Part shown: positions 31,866 to 42,534 of the stretch, one piece after another | Layout of the letters: each line of letters opens with the position of its first letter | Numbering within the stretch: position 1 is the stretch's first letter | DNA from: Amia ocellicauda | Lineage: Eukaryota; Chordata; Actinopteri; Amiiformes; Amiidae | Direction of reading: 5' to 3' | NCBI RefSeq assembly: GCF_036373705.1 | Contig: NC_089863.1 | Coordinates: 2,745,944-2,809,943, forward strand | DNA length: 64,000 bases | Translations under genes and position numbers: made by a program | Notes under the pieces: model-generated | The model's database searches: none | What the model was told of the DNA's origin: nothing | What the model saw: the letters and a program-made list of their open reading frames with translations, nothing else

Positions 31866-34340
31866 ATGAAGCTGTGCTGCATTGCTCTCTGCCTCTGTGT
31901 AGGAGTATTATTACCTACACCGATCTTTGCCGGCCGTGACAATGAGACTTCAAAGGAATCCTCCGACATCGATACGCTGTCCAAGCACTACCGCATTCTC
32001 CCCATGTTCATCCAGGCGTCGGCTCCTCTGGTAGACCCAAAGAAACTCCGGCCGGCCACTGGCAGCGAGCCCATGCCGGATGACCTGAGGCGCATCCTGT
32101 TCCCCGGTGACAACCTACGGAAAGGCGTGCATCCCAAGAAGGTCCAGAACCGAGGCGTTGCAGTGTGGGGAGACTACAGTAAGATGTACGTGGCAGTGCA
32201 TAAGAACATCAACGGTTTCAGGTGCAGGCCTTCGGAGCTCATGCTGGGGAGCTGCGCCGTCAGTAAGACCACTGAGCACTACTACTACTTCATCTACGGG
32301 CTGAACGAGTGTGGGAACAATCGATCGGTAAGTAGCCGTGTGGATTCGCAGCTTGCACTGTTCCATGCTACGTGTTTTCTGGGAAGTAATGATAACTGGA
32401 TAGCTGTGATGCTGGTTCCTGTATCTTCATAATGGCTCCTCCCTCTTCCATGGTGTCCAACTTAATCCTGTAGATCATTAATGGCCGACTGGTGTACTCC
32501 AACACTCTGCGCTACTCCCCGCCAACTTCTTCACACCCAGTAATCCGGGGCGTGTCCTTCACTGTGCCCATCCAGCTTGTCTACAACCGGTATGGATTTG
32601 CTTCCAGAACTCTACATAGCATTTGACCCTCTTCTAACCTGGATCCCAACTGCACCAGACCTGGTGCACAAAACCATGCTGTGTGTTCTGTGATCTCCCT
32701 CAGTCCAGCTGATGTCCACAACTTGCACTAAGAACTAGTGCCTATGAGGCTTCATCTGAGGTGTAGAGCAGTAATTGGAGGCAACTGGCTGCCTCCTTCC
32801 TGATCTGCTCTGCTGTACTGCCTTTGCAGGTTCCACTATTCCTACAAGATTGGCTACCAGCCCACATTCCCCCAGCATGGCAGCACCCTTCCAGGCATGG
32901 ACAAATCTGCCTTCTTCAGAGAGCTGAAGAACAGACATGGCTACATCCTGGTCACCACCAATGGTACGGTATCTGTAACTTTGCTGGCTGCTTGTGGAAG
33001 GGTGTGTGTGCATGGATGTATAACCCTGCTCTGCTTCCACAGAGCAGTGGCTCAGACTCTCCCCAAAGAACATCTACTACCTGGGTCAGCCCATGTACTT
33101 CCAGGCCACAGGCTACTTTGCCACTGAAGGGCAGCGGCTGTTCATCCAGTCCTGCTATGCCACGGCCTCTCCAGATCGGCACTCTAAGCCCAGGTTCACC
33201 GTGATTGACAACTTTGGGTAAGGCCTTATTCTCGGTGGCTTAACTAGCTTTCACCCCGTCTTCTGGTCAAGATGCCAACGTCTCTGCTTGCCCACAGGTG
33301 CCTGGTAGACAGCAAGGCTGATGGGTGCCAGTCCAGGTTCGTGCCGTACACGAGGAAGGACGTTCTCCGCTTCACCATCGACGCCTTCCTGTTTCAGAAG
33401 ACCCTGTCTGAGGTATCCAATGCATGCTGCTATGATGGAGCCCACTGTGTCACTTTTCCACCATTGCTGAGCCAAGATCGATAGGAAGCCTTTTCCCGAG
33501 GATGTGGGAGAACCTTTTTATAGTGATTTGAAGCCAATCCCTGTATGTTGTCTGCTCCCCTACAGCATGGGATGACTGAGCTGTACATGCACTGCACCAT
33601 GACTGTGGCAGAACATGTGACTCCAGGCGCCAAATCCTGCACCTACAACCGAAAAGCTAAAAGGTACCTCTATTGCAGCAGCCTGCTGCTCTGGGCAGCC
33701 TGTGAGGGGGGGGGAAAAACAGGCCCGTGACCCTCTCCTCTTGTGAACAGGTGGGAGGAGCTGTATGGGAACCATGCTGTGTGTGTGTGCTGTGACTCCA
33801 GGTGTTCTGGGGACCGGGCAGAAGGTGGGTATACTGGTGCTATGAATCTTGGCTCCGTTCTTTGACTTGCAAGTGCGTCGACTTGCAGTCCCTCTATACC
33901 CACATGTCCTATAGACTAAGAACACGCACCATCCGTAACTCCTCAATCCTCTTTCCTTGTCTGTATTGACACCAGCTCAGAGGAGTGGCCTAGTGACCAG
34001 TCACCTGCTGCCCTTGGAGCATCCTGGTGCTAAAATGAACTCTGTGGAAGGATCCCATAGATCAGGGGAAGAAGGGAGCCCCATCCTGGAACCGCATGCT
34101 GAAGGAGAAGCTAGGCAAGTGGACTCTCACCCAGAGGAATCTGCAGCGGTAGAGGTGCATTCCTGGGATGTCTCTGAAGAGGGACCCGTGGCATCGGAAG
34201 ACTATGCAGCTGAACTGTTTAAAGGTAAAGGGGAGTCTTGGGCGAGCTTTCAGGATGAGGATGAGGATGATGAGCGAGAGGAGTTCCATAGAGAGGAGGA
34301 TGAGGAGGAGGAGGATGAGGATAAACGATTCCCAGTGTAA
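31866..34340 (+). CDS. Zona pellucida sperm-binding protein 3-like, copy 1
   Basis: A secreted egg-coat glycoprotein that polymerises through its ZP module; 512 residues. Coding exons: 31,866-32,327; 32,474-32,589; 32,830-32,963; 33,043-33,217; 33,298-33,412; 33,566-33,663; 33,751-33,824; 33,976-34,340. All have GT-AG borders and the eight-exon layout of vertebrate ZP3. Signal peptide 1-22; Asn26 is a glycosylation site. ZP-N spans about 97-192 and ZP-C about 238-385, with Cys275, 297, 344 and 359 and the CVCCDSRC cluster (378-385). ZP-N keeps Cys130 and Cys149 but lacks C1 (Trp101/Gly102) and C4 (Leu189); Cys120 and Cys306 are extra. Residues 392-512 form an acidic tail without a membrane helix. 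A 3' UTR intron (34,356-34,432) and AATAAA (34,474) follow. The ATG chosen gives the signal peptide. Confidence 0.93.
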
Positions 34341-34659
34341 TGGGATGGCTGGCAGGTAAGGGTCTTCCTCTCCTAGTGCTCCACTGCTCTGTTGCCCAGG
34401 CTACAGTGCTCATCTGCTCCTTCTCTCCCCAGGTCCCGGAGGAATTCCAGTGTCTGCTTGTTGCAATGGAACCAATAAACCTTCAAAATGCATCTGGGTC
34501 TCCTCTCTTTATTCCAATCCACTGCTACCAGTACTTCTGACATGAGGTCCCTATTCTGAGGGCCCCGTCAAAGGGGTGCAGTGGCCTATGATGACATGGG
34601 CTGAATCCAGCTTATTGTAGACTGCATGCATCATGGTTCCACCTGCATCACTTGATGCC

Positions 34660-36495
34660 TGTAGCGTAAGGTACACTTATAAATTTCAATGAAAGAAGTG
34701 AATTTATAGTATCACCTTATCACGAATCCTGGAATCTTGTAGAACTCAATCTCTGTAATACTTGGATGCAGACACCAATTCCAAAGATATAAATTGTCAA
34801 ATTTATTCAAAACAAAGACTAAATGTAGCACTACACTAATTATACAAAAGGGAAAAACTAATAAAAATTCAACTCTAGATCAACAAATCAAAGACGAATC
34901 GTTTCCGTGACCAAACCAAAGACCATGGCATCGCATATGATAACACACAAATCGTTAAACAAAAAAGGTTATAAACACATTGACTACAATACCGGTTAGT
35001 AAGACGAAGGTGAGTCTCTCGTTAGTATTATTAGTCAGACATTAAATAACTACGCAGGTTAGTATTTATGTCCGGTAACTTCTCATTATATATATATATA
35101 TATCAGTCTCATTTACGTTTAGGTGCCGAGAAAGATCCTATCATTACTTGTTACCACAATTTCCCTTAACTGATTATTATTCAATGATTAAGGATAGGCA
35201 GGGCCACCAATAATCTAATGTCTATTAACTTGTGTCAATTTCAGACTAAACAGTTAAACGGGAATGAGAAGATATTTCTCGGCGTTGACAGATTTTATTT
35301 CTAAAATCATCAACAAAACAGTTTAATGCAACACACATTTATATTTAAGAAAACTAAATGATATTACACATTCTAGAGTTATGAATCACAGATTAACATT
35401 TCTAATTGATTTCTCAAATGTCATGAATCATGAACGCCAAACTGTTAAACTTATCTGAACTTCGTCGCAGAGAGGCCTCTCTGGCTTCGGGCTCAGATAA
35501 CAGCACACGGCACGAGGTCCGTGTGTTTTGGAACAAAGGCAGTCCGGTTCGGCTTTGTCCAAGAACTTCCACTCAGTCAATGCACCTGGAAGTTGGGGTT
35601 TCGCGAAAGTAGAGTCGTTTCCAAAAAGATTTTCCACTGGTTTGAAGGCTCCAAGGTTGTGCACAAAATCTTCTTGGCAAGCAGGGTCTCTCACCGTACT
35701 TATTTGAAGACAAAATCTTTGAGGAAAGCAGGGCCCTGTTTGTTCCAAGGGTCAAGTTTCTTAAGACTCAAATAGCTATTTAAATGACTGACACTTTCGT
35801 ATACAGTCGACTTAGTCAATTGTCCAGCTGTAAAACTCCACTGATCAGGTGGGCACAGGCGGGCAGCGCAGTCTGTAAAGTTCTTTATTTAATAAAGTCC
35901 TTTAAAGAATTCTTCGTACGGCTCAATCTCCTTCTCCCAGTTTAACTCTTCTGTTGCCGGCAAAGACTTGGTTGGTTTCTGGTTCCGGTTCTGGCAACAG
36001 AGCTACAGGTTGAGCTGTGGCAGCGAGTTACTGGTTCAGGTGAGAGAGAGAGAAAGAATGTCCGCTGTTCCTTATAGTCTGTCAGATCAATAGGTGGTTG
36101 GTCCCTGAGTTCTTGAGATTGGATTTCAGTTTCAGCCCCCAGTGTCCTATTGGAGGGGGGCTTGATTTATGACTGATGTCAATCCATGCCATCTTTTGGA
36201 AATGCCGGTTGGCCTGGGTTCGTAGCTCTATGTCGGGATTTCGGCTCTCATCCACTTCAAAGAGTTTTTATCACCTACAGGCCCCTTTCTCCAGACATTT
36301 CACAGCAGGACTCTAAACCATTCGGCCCATTCTCGGTGCCATCCTCCCCAAAACTGTCACTTTGATGCAAACCAGTTCCAAGCTGATGAGCTAAGGAAAT
36401 CTGATAACTTTGGGGGGGGAGAGGTCTTCTTTAGATCAGTGCTTCAGCTCAGAGCCCAAATGCTCTTATCCAAATACACCCAACATAACGCTACA
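34660..36495 (-). mobile_element. LTR-like element, complete, unit 1
   Basis: 1,836 bp with TGTAGCGT and ACGCTACA termini, starting about 180 bases after the ZP3 polyadenylation signal and pointing toward the gene. The TATA-like motif (CTATAAG on the minus strand) is at 36,071-36,077 and AATAAA at 35,884-35,889. No internal region. Confidence 0.62.
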
Positions 36496-37157
36496 CACCT
36501 GTTCTGGTATTCCAACTGATGGAGGGTCTACAAACCATGATGCTTGACTAATTGAAGTCCGCCTATTGCCAACCACTCTGAAGATCAAAATAATCCTGCA
36601 GCCCACAACCCCAGCCGTACATTAAGAGGGACAATATCACCCAGACAGCTTAGAAAGAAAGGAAGGCCGATTGCTGTCAATATTTGTTTGTAACTGCTTT
36701 CCTGCTGGCGGTTAGCATTCTTTACCTGCCCTGGATTCATTCACATGATTCACTCTGCAGAGAGTGGCTGTCAAAATGGTGTCCAAACATTTAATGCTCT
36801 CTCTAGTTTGACCCTTAATAGACAAGGGGGATTAATTGGATTAAATGAAATCTAAACCCTGCTGTGTCAAGTGAGAGAAATGCATCAGGCAAGCGCAAAT
36901 CTATAGGGTGCCAACTGTAACCCCTGAGTCCTTTTGCTTCAGAGTGTCCTTTTTCACAGCCTCCGTGTATTTTTTTTACCCACATTTCTATATAATGAAA
37001 TGCTAAATCTCAATGTTTGGAGAAATAATTTTGACTGAATGCTTAGTTTGCAAAGCCCATATTTTGGATGTATCTACACTGTTCACTTTGAAATAAATAT
37101 TTAACCTGATCGAGGAGACCCCCGAAATAAATCTATAGCTTTGCCCCATCGTGCCTG

Positions 37158-37273
37158 TTTTGGTGTCCATTTAATAACAAAGTGATCCAAGGATCCTATC
37201 CAGTGTGGTTTTGAATGTTCCCACATTTTCAGCTTCATCCACATCACTGGGGAGTTTGTTCCAGATTTGTGCC
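37158..37273 (-). mobile_element. CR1 LINE scrap, unit 1
   Basis: Copy of the scrap at 26,489-26,604. Confidence 0.75.
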
Positions 37274-37877
37274 AAAAATGTCGGGGTGGGAAATTCTTTC
37301 AACATTGATTTCTTTGTGTAGTGTTGTTTTCAGCACAGTCCTCAAATCCTGTTGTCCTTGTTGCCACAACAGGTAAGTGTGTGTTCCTGGGTGGTAAAAG
37401 ATCCCTTGTCAGAAGTGGGATGCAAAGCCAAGCCTCCAGAGGAATTTCATCAGAAAGCACAAACAACCCTTATATTGCACAGGTGTGCAGATCAGTGTGG
37501 TAGAATTCAAAAGGAAAGGTAGCTCCCACTCGTGAATAGTTACAGGAATTGTCCCGTCCGCTCTTGATCTTGAAACGGGCACATATGAACTCCTGTGAAA
37601 TAACAAGAGATGGATTACTACCCCTTCTCTGCTGCAGCAGAATTTTACTACCTATTGTGCAGATCAGGGCTTGCGTTTGTCACCAATGTGCCTCGATTTA
37701 TTTCTGAAATATAACTCCCAGAAAGCATTGTCTTTGTGTTTTTGAAATTGAATAACCTCAAAAGAAAGAAATGATCCAGTCAATTGATAAAAAAAGTCTA
37801 GCCGCTGCATTCTGTAATGAAAAAAAAATTAGATGACAATTACAATCAAAGCAAGAAAGAAAGCGGGCTGTGTTAGA

Positions 37878-37948
37878 TGCGCCAGCCGGGAATCAAACCC
37901 GAGTCACAAGAATGGGAATCTTGTATGATACCACTACACCACTGGCGC
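37878..37948 (-). tRNA. tRNA-Gly (CCC), unit 1
   Basis: Same cloverleaf as unit 0 with T-loop TTTGATT, which keeps a purine at 57 but still has T at 56. Confidence 0.75.
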
Positions 37949-39118
37949 TGCTGGGGAAGCTCTGGCTTGTGTCCTTGAAGCAAATTCACAAGACGTCTAG
38001 AAAACGTCCCATGGGGCAAGATGATGTCTTAATGATTATCCTTATTAGTCTGTTGTCGATCTGCTTAATTCGTACCTAGCCAATCACTACATCACAGGGG
38101 CATGGTTGGCATTTGTGGAAAATATATCTTCATGATAGTGCATCGGAATATTCAAAACTGAAGGATAGTAATGGGATTGGTAGCAGCCGATATTATTAAT
38201 ATTTTATGAACAACTCGGCGGTGTTGCAGGCTGTTGTTTTTGTGGATGGTTTGCTGGTCTGTTGTATAACTGCCCTGCAGAGACAATCAGTATGAAGGCG
38301 AACACGATTTCGTTAACGTGTGCCCATTTACAAGTTCAATGAATGAATACATAAATACAGCAGATCTGGGTTTCCCTCTAAAACATTAAGGACTGGTTTC
38401 ATAAATGCGTCCATAAGTCCATAAACACCACGAGTGCAACGTGCACACTTTAGTTCAGATATAACCTGCTCTATTGTAGCTGCTGTTACTGTACGATTCA
38501 TTGTGAAATGTGTGTATTTTGTATCAACTGCAACTTGCCCTGGTTAAGGACGCCTACGGTGTATATTACAAATATTACAAAAATTGTTGTTTGCAGTTAC
38601 AAATCTGTAGTAAGAGTAATAAGTTAAGGGAGTCAAGTTGAGCCATTTAAAATACTAATCTACTAATGATGATTACAATAACAACAACAATAATAATAAA
38701 ATAGCAAATATTTATTTTAGTGTTGCACATGGAAACGTTCTCTTACCGTAGTGTAATGCTTGTCTGAATATAATGTTGTCTATAGACGTTAAGCTATTCC
38801 TAATATCTCTTAAGAGAAACGTATTTATTACGCTGTCTCCAATCATCTAAAGCATACAGAATAAAATAGCAACAAAAGTCCTTTCCACACCAGGCTCTAT
38901 CGCTCGTAGAGTTGCTTAAAACGAGACACAAACCAAACCCACAATTGCTCCGCTCCTCCCACAACAGGGCGTGGACTTCCGACACTGGCCTGGTTTTCCT
39001 GTGGCGCTTTATTAGAACAACAAGAGATAACAGTGTGTTTCTGTCTTCATTCGACCGCATGTGTGGGTGTAACTTTGTAATTGTTTAATGAGGTCCCGCA
39101 ACGTTTGGGGTGAAATGC

Positions 39119-39241
39119 AAAGTAATCTAATAGTAAAGTAACTACTTACTTTGCCCAGGGAGTAATAAGTATTAAGTTACTGTTTATATGAGTAAAGAAT
39201 ACAATGTAATATATTATTTTCTGTGAGTAATGACCAAACAC
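39119..39241. mobile_element. MITE-like repeat, unit 1
   Basis: Copy of 28,450-28,572. Confidence 0.5.
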
Positions 39242-39318
39242 TGCTCTTTTCTTTCTCTTTTGGCTTGTTAGTTTGTTGTTGACAGAGATTCAAAGTGTGA
39301 GAAAAGCAAGCTGGCAGT

Positions 39319-39390
39319 GGGGATGTAGCTCAGTGGTAGAGCGCATGCTTCGCATGTATGAGGTCCTGAGTTCAATCCTCAGCATCTCCA
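39319..39390 (+). tRNA. tRNA-Ala (CGC), unit 1
   Basis: Complete cloverleaf with the consensus variable region AGGTC. Downstream TTTT present. Confidence 0.93.
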
Positions 39391-39892
39391 TGGCTGTCTT
39401 TTAATGGAGTCCGTGCACTATGTCATTGGATGCACATAGCAAATACCGATGAAATCAGGATCCCGTGATTCATCGGTCACACTAGCGTGAACCTTTTCGG
39501 CACTCTCTCCCAGCATTCGTCCGAGAAACACTGTGTGTATGCATTTATTGTGAGAAGTGGAGCTACTAAGCTACTAAAAAAGAAGTGTTAACCAAGCACC
39601 CAACGATGCGTTTTCTCCCACTGAATTGTGCACCTCGAAAGTCTACCAAATGCAGACTCCTTAGCAAAGCATTGTCCCCCACAGGACACCGACTTATATG
39701 TTGACCCTCCCTCTCTCCATAATCAATCCATCAGCTAGGAACGGACCTAAATTCATGATGAAATTACATGTGCAATCAAAGCAAGATAGAGAGCATGCTG
39801 TGTCAGTTGCACAAGAAGAAGAAGACGAAGAAGAAGAAGAATACTTTCACCAGTATTCACCCGAGCGTTTCATCAACCGCCCTTAGGCCAGA

Positions 39893-39964
39893 GACCTCGT
39901 GTGGCAAGGGTAGCGCGTCTGACTCCAGATCAGAAGGCTGTGTGTTCAAATGACGTCGGGGTCA
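39893..39964 (+). pseudogene. tRNA-Trp pseudogene, unit 1
   Basis: Identical defects to the unit 0 copy. Confidence 0.78.
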
Positions 39965-40133
39965 GTGTTTTGTACACCAGCAGTCACCAGTAACACAAAG
40001 GTTGCATGAGTAATTGCACAGCTGGCACTGTAAAGTGAAAATGCACACTCTTGTTGATTTTGCAAAAAGCATTTAAAGTAGCATGAAAGCGTACACTTGC
40101 CAGCTGAGAATAGACAGAGAAGCAAGTGTCTTT

Positions 40134-40205
40134 TGTATTGGCTGGGAATCAAACTTAGATCAACTGATCAGAAGGCAGCTATGCTAACCACTATACCACA
40201 AACAC
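40134..40205 (-). pseudogene. tRNA-Gly (TCC-derived) pseudogene, unit 1
   Basis: Same decayed sequence as 29,465-29,536. Confidence 0.75.
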
Positions 40206-40404
40206 TTATATATAAGGTCCACACAATATGTGATTCCAGTCGAACTTGATTCCAGCATGGCAAAGTGGCAGGCAATTTGTTGTCCATATTGCAATCAGTC
40301 AAACATTTGGGAAGGCCGATTTTGGGAATCTCAACTTTCCTGTTCATGAGTGCGGAATGAAATTGTCCATTAGCAGCTTTCCAGATCTTTTTCGAAAAGG
40401 ATCA

Positions 40405-40476
40405 AAAAACAAAAGGGTTTCAATGCATCACCCTCTGGGTTATAAGCCCAGCTGGCTTGCACTGTGCCACTCTGCT
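40405..40476 (-). pseudogene. Initiator tRNA-Met-derived pseudogene, unit 1
   Basis: Same TAT anticodon and broken T-arm as 29,736-29,807. Confidence 0.75.
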
Positions 40477-41319
40477 CTTAACACACACATCCACCTGTTA
40501 CCGTCACAGCCAGTCCTATATTGCAATCAATACAAGTTTGCAAAGCCCTGTGTTATTTCCACTTTCCTGTTCAAGACTGCACACCAAGCTTCTCCATGCA
40601 CTGGAGCAGCTTTCCAGGTTTCAGTGCTTTCACATTTCACCCTGTATGTGCTGTGGGAAGCATCACCTGAAAGGGAACATGAGCCAGAGAAGCAAATGCT
40701 CTAGGGGTGGGTTGTACTAACGGGATCAGATCTTGATCTTGATCTCAATTGTGTTGTACTAAACGGATCAGGACTCAATCTGAGCTCAGATCCGAGCTCA
40801 AAAATGATCGTGCTTTTGAGCAGGATCAGAGCTTTATCCGACTTTTTAACATTCAGGAAGTCTGTAGACTTCATCTAGTTCGCCGGCATCCAACACGCAC
40901 ACCGCAGCTATTTAAAGACAGGCAAAAGCCTTTAGAGGTTTCTTGGGAGGAAGACGTATGATTGCTGTATAGATTAGCAGCATGAAACATACTTAACCTC
41001 ACAGACATAGTTGATCCTGTTTGAGGACCTACATCGAAGCGCAGTCATACCTTACCAAAACATTTGGAGCTGCGTTCACCGTTGAGATATTTTGCAACTG
41101 GCAGGTTTCAGCAAATACTAGGTAACATTGTCGATGTAGTCAAGTCTGGTTCAGCACAGATAAACAATGAAGATGTGACTTACAGTTTTACAAAGATTTG
41201 CACTTTCAAATAAACAGTATCATGTTGAACTGTACATTCTTTTGTGTCTTCATGGTGAGGTGTAGTTTGTGTGCAATTAGGGATGTATTTATTTACATTT
41301 CTGTAAAAAAGTATGTTAA

Positions 41320-41599
41320 AGCTTCAGCAACCCCGTTGCAAACTACTGTAGCAACTCCACGGCTGTGCAACGCTTTGAGAAGCGCCCCTACACGCCATAC
41401 CTGTAAGACATTTCTTAAAACTCACCTTTATACAAAAGCTTTTAAGGATCTCTCTTACTCTTAGTTTGCAAATTTTATTAAATACTCTTGCGTTGCTACT
41501 GTTGTGTTGCTTGTTTGATTTTGTATGTTCTGACTGTTTGACTTGTAGCGCTATTTGATATGAGAAAAGTGCATTATGAATACAATTGATTGGCTAGTT
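41320..41599 (+). mobile_element. L2/Rex-type LINE 3' end, unit 1
   Basis: Copy of 30,651-30,930. Confidence 0.7.
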
Positions 41600-42534
41600 A
41601 TTATTATATAATTTGTGTAGCTAAAGGAACGCACAACAGTGCAAGAAACTGCAAAGGTTGTGTACTTTGTGAGGTTTGAACGGATCTAATGTGCCCTGTC
41701 CTTGACGGACAACTTTTCGGATGATGGAATACAAATGATCGTGTGGGATCCTGTGGCAATGATAAGCAGACTGACATTATCATGCATTGGGAAACGTAGT
41801 GAACAGCTAAGCTTATTTCATTTATAAAGTCATCAGCAATAGCACAGCATAGTTTTGTCAAAGGTTTATGATACTACCAATAATAATAATGATTAAGGAG
41901 GAGCTGACAATACAGATAAATTGTTCATGAAACAGACTTCCTTTACTTCTGTAGCACATATTGCAGTAAACATATCGTCCTCTGACGAAACAAACGCCCT
42001 GACAAGCTCATTGAGCAAGAGATGCTCACGAGGGGCATTTCAACCACGTTAAGTAAATCAACAGGGTTCCAGCAATTAACGCCTTTTCCAAATGAATTCC
42101 AGACAATGCAGCTGCCCTTAGCTTTAACAATGGCTTGATTAGGTGGAATTTGTGAAACAATGAATTTAAACTGCAATTTGAAAGCTATAGGCACTTCAAC
42201 TTATGTGAACAACATAATACAAAAATGACAGACCTAGCCCTCTAATTTACTGGATATAACAAACACATTAATAAATGTATCCAGGCATTACACACAACAT
42301 ACAAGCAGCAGATACCAATAGGGATGATTCAGCTGGATGTGTTAATTGAGAGATCGCAATAGCAGCTGTTTGTTATTTACGTCTAGCCCTATATAGAGCA
42401 GGAGCCGTGCCCTAATGATTATCACTTTCTGGGCTAGTGTGTCTGTGAGTGAACTGGGGGTTTAGTGGTTATTGCAGAGCTGTTGTTTAATCCTCTCTTT
42501 CCAGTGGCTTTGTCACGTGCTTGTTCTGTGTGCA

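Larger units (their letters stand above)
24200..32886 (+). repeat. Tandem ZP3 unit 0 (left edge, internally deleted)
   Basis: This is the first member of the array, counted from the point in ZP3 exon 3 where array similarity begins. About 2 kb is missing between ZP3 exon 4 and the inside of the LTR-like element (junction near 24,528), so it has no complete ZP3 gene of its own; the gene at its right end belongs to copy 1. Between named features, 25,827-26,488, 26,605-27,208, 27,280-28,449, 28,722-29,223, 29,808-30,650 and 30,931-31,690 hold no recognisable gene. A (GAA)n run lies at 29,145-29,173. Confidence 0.92.
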
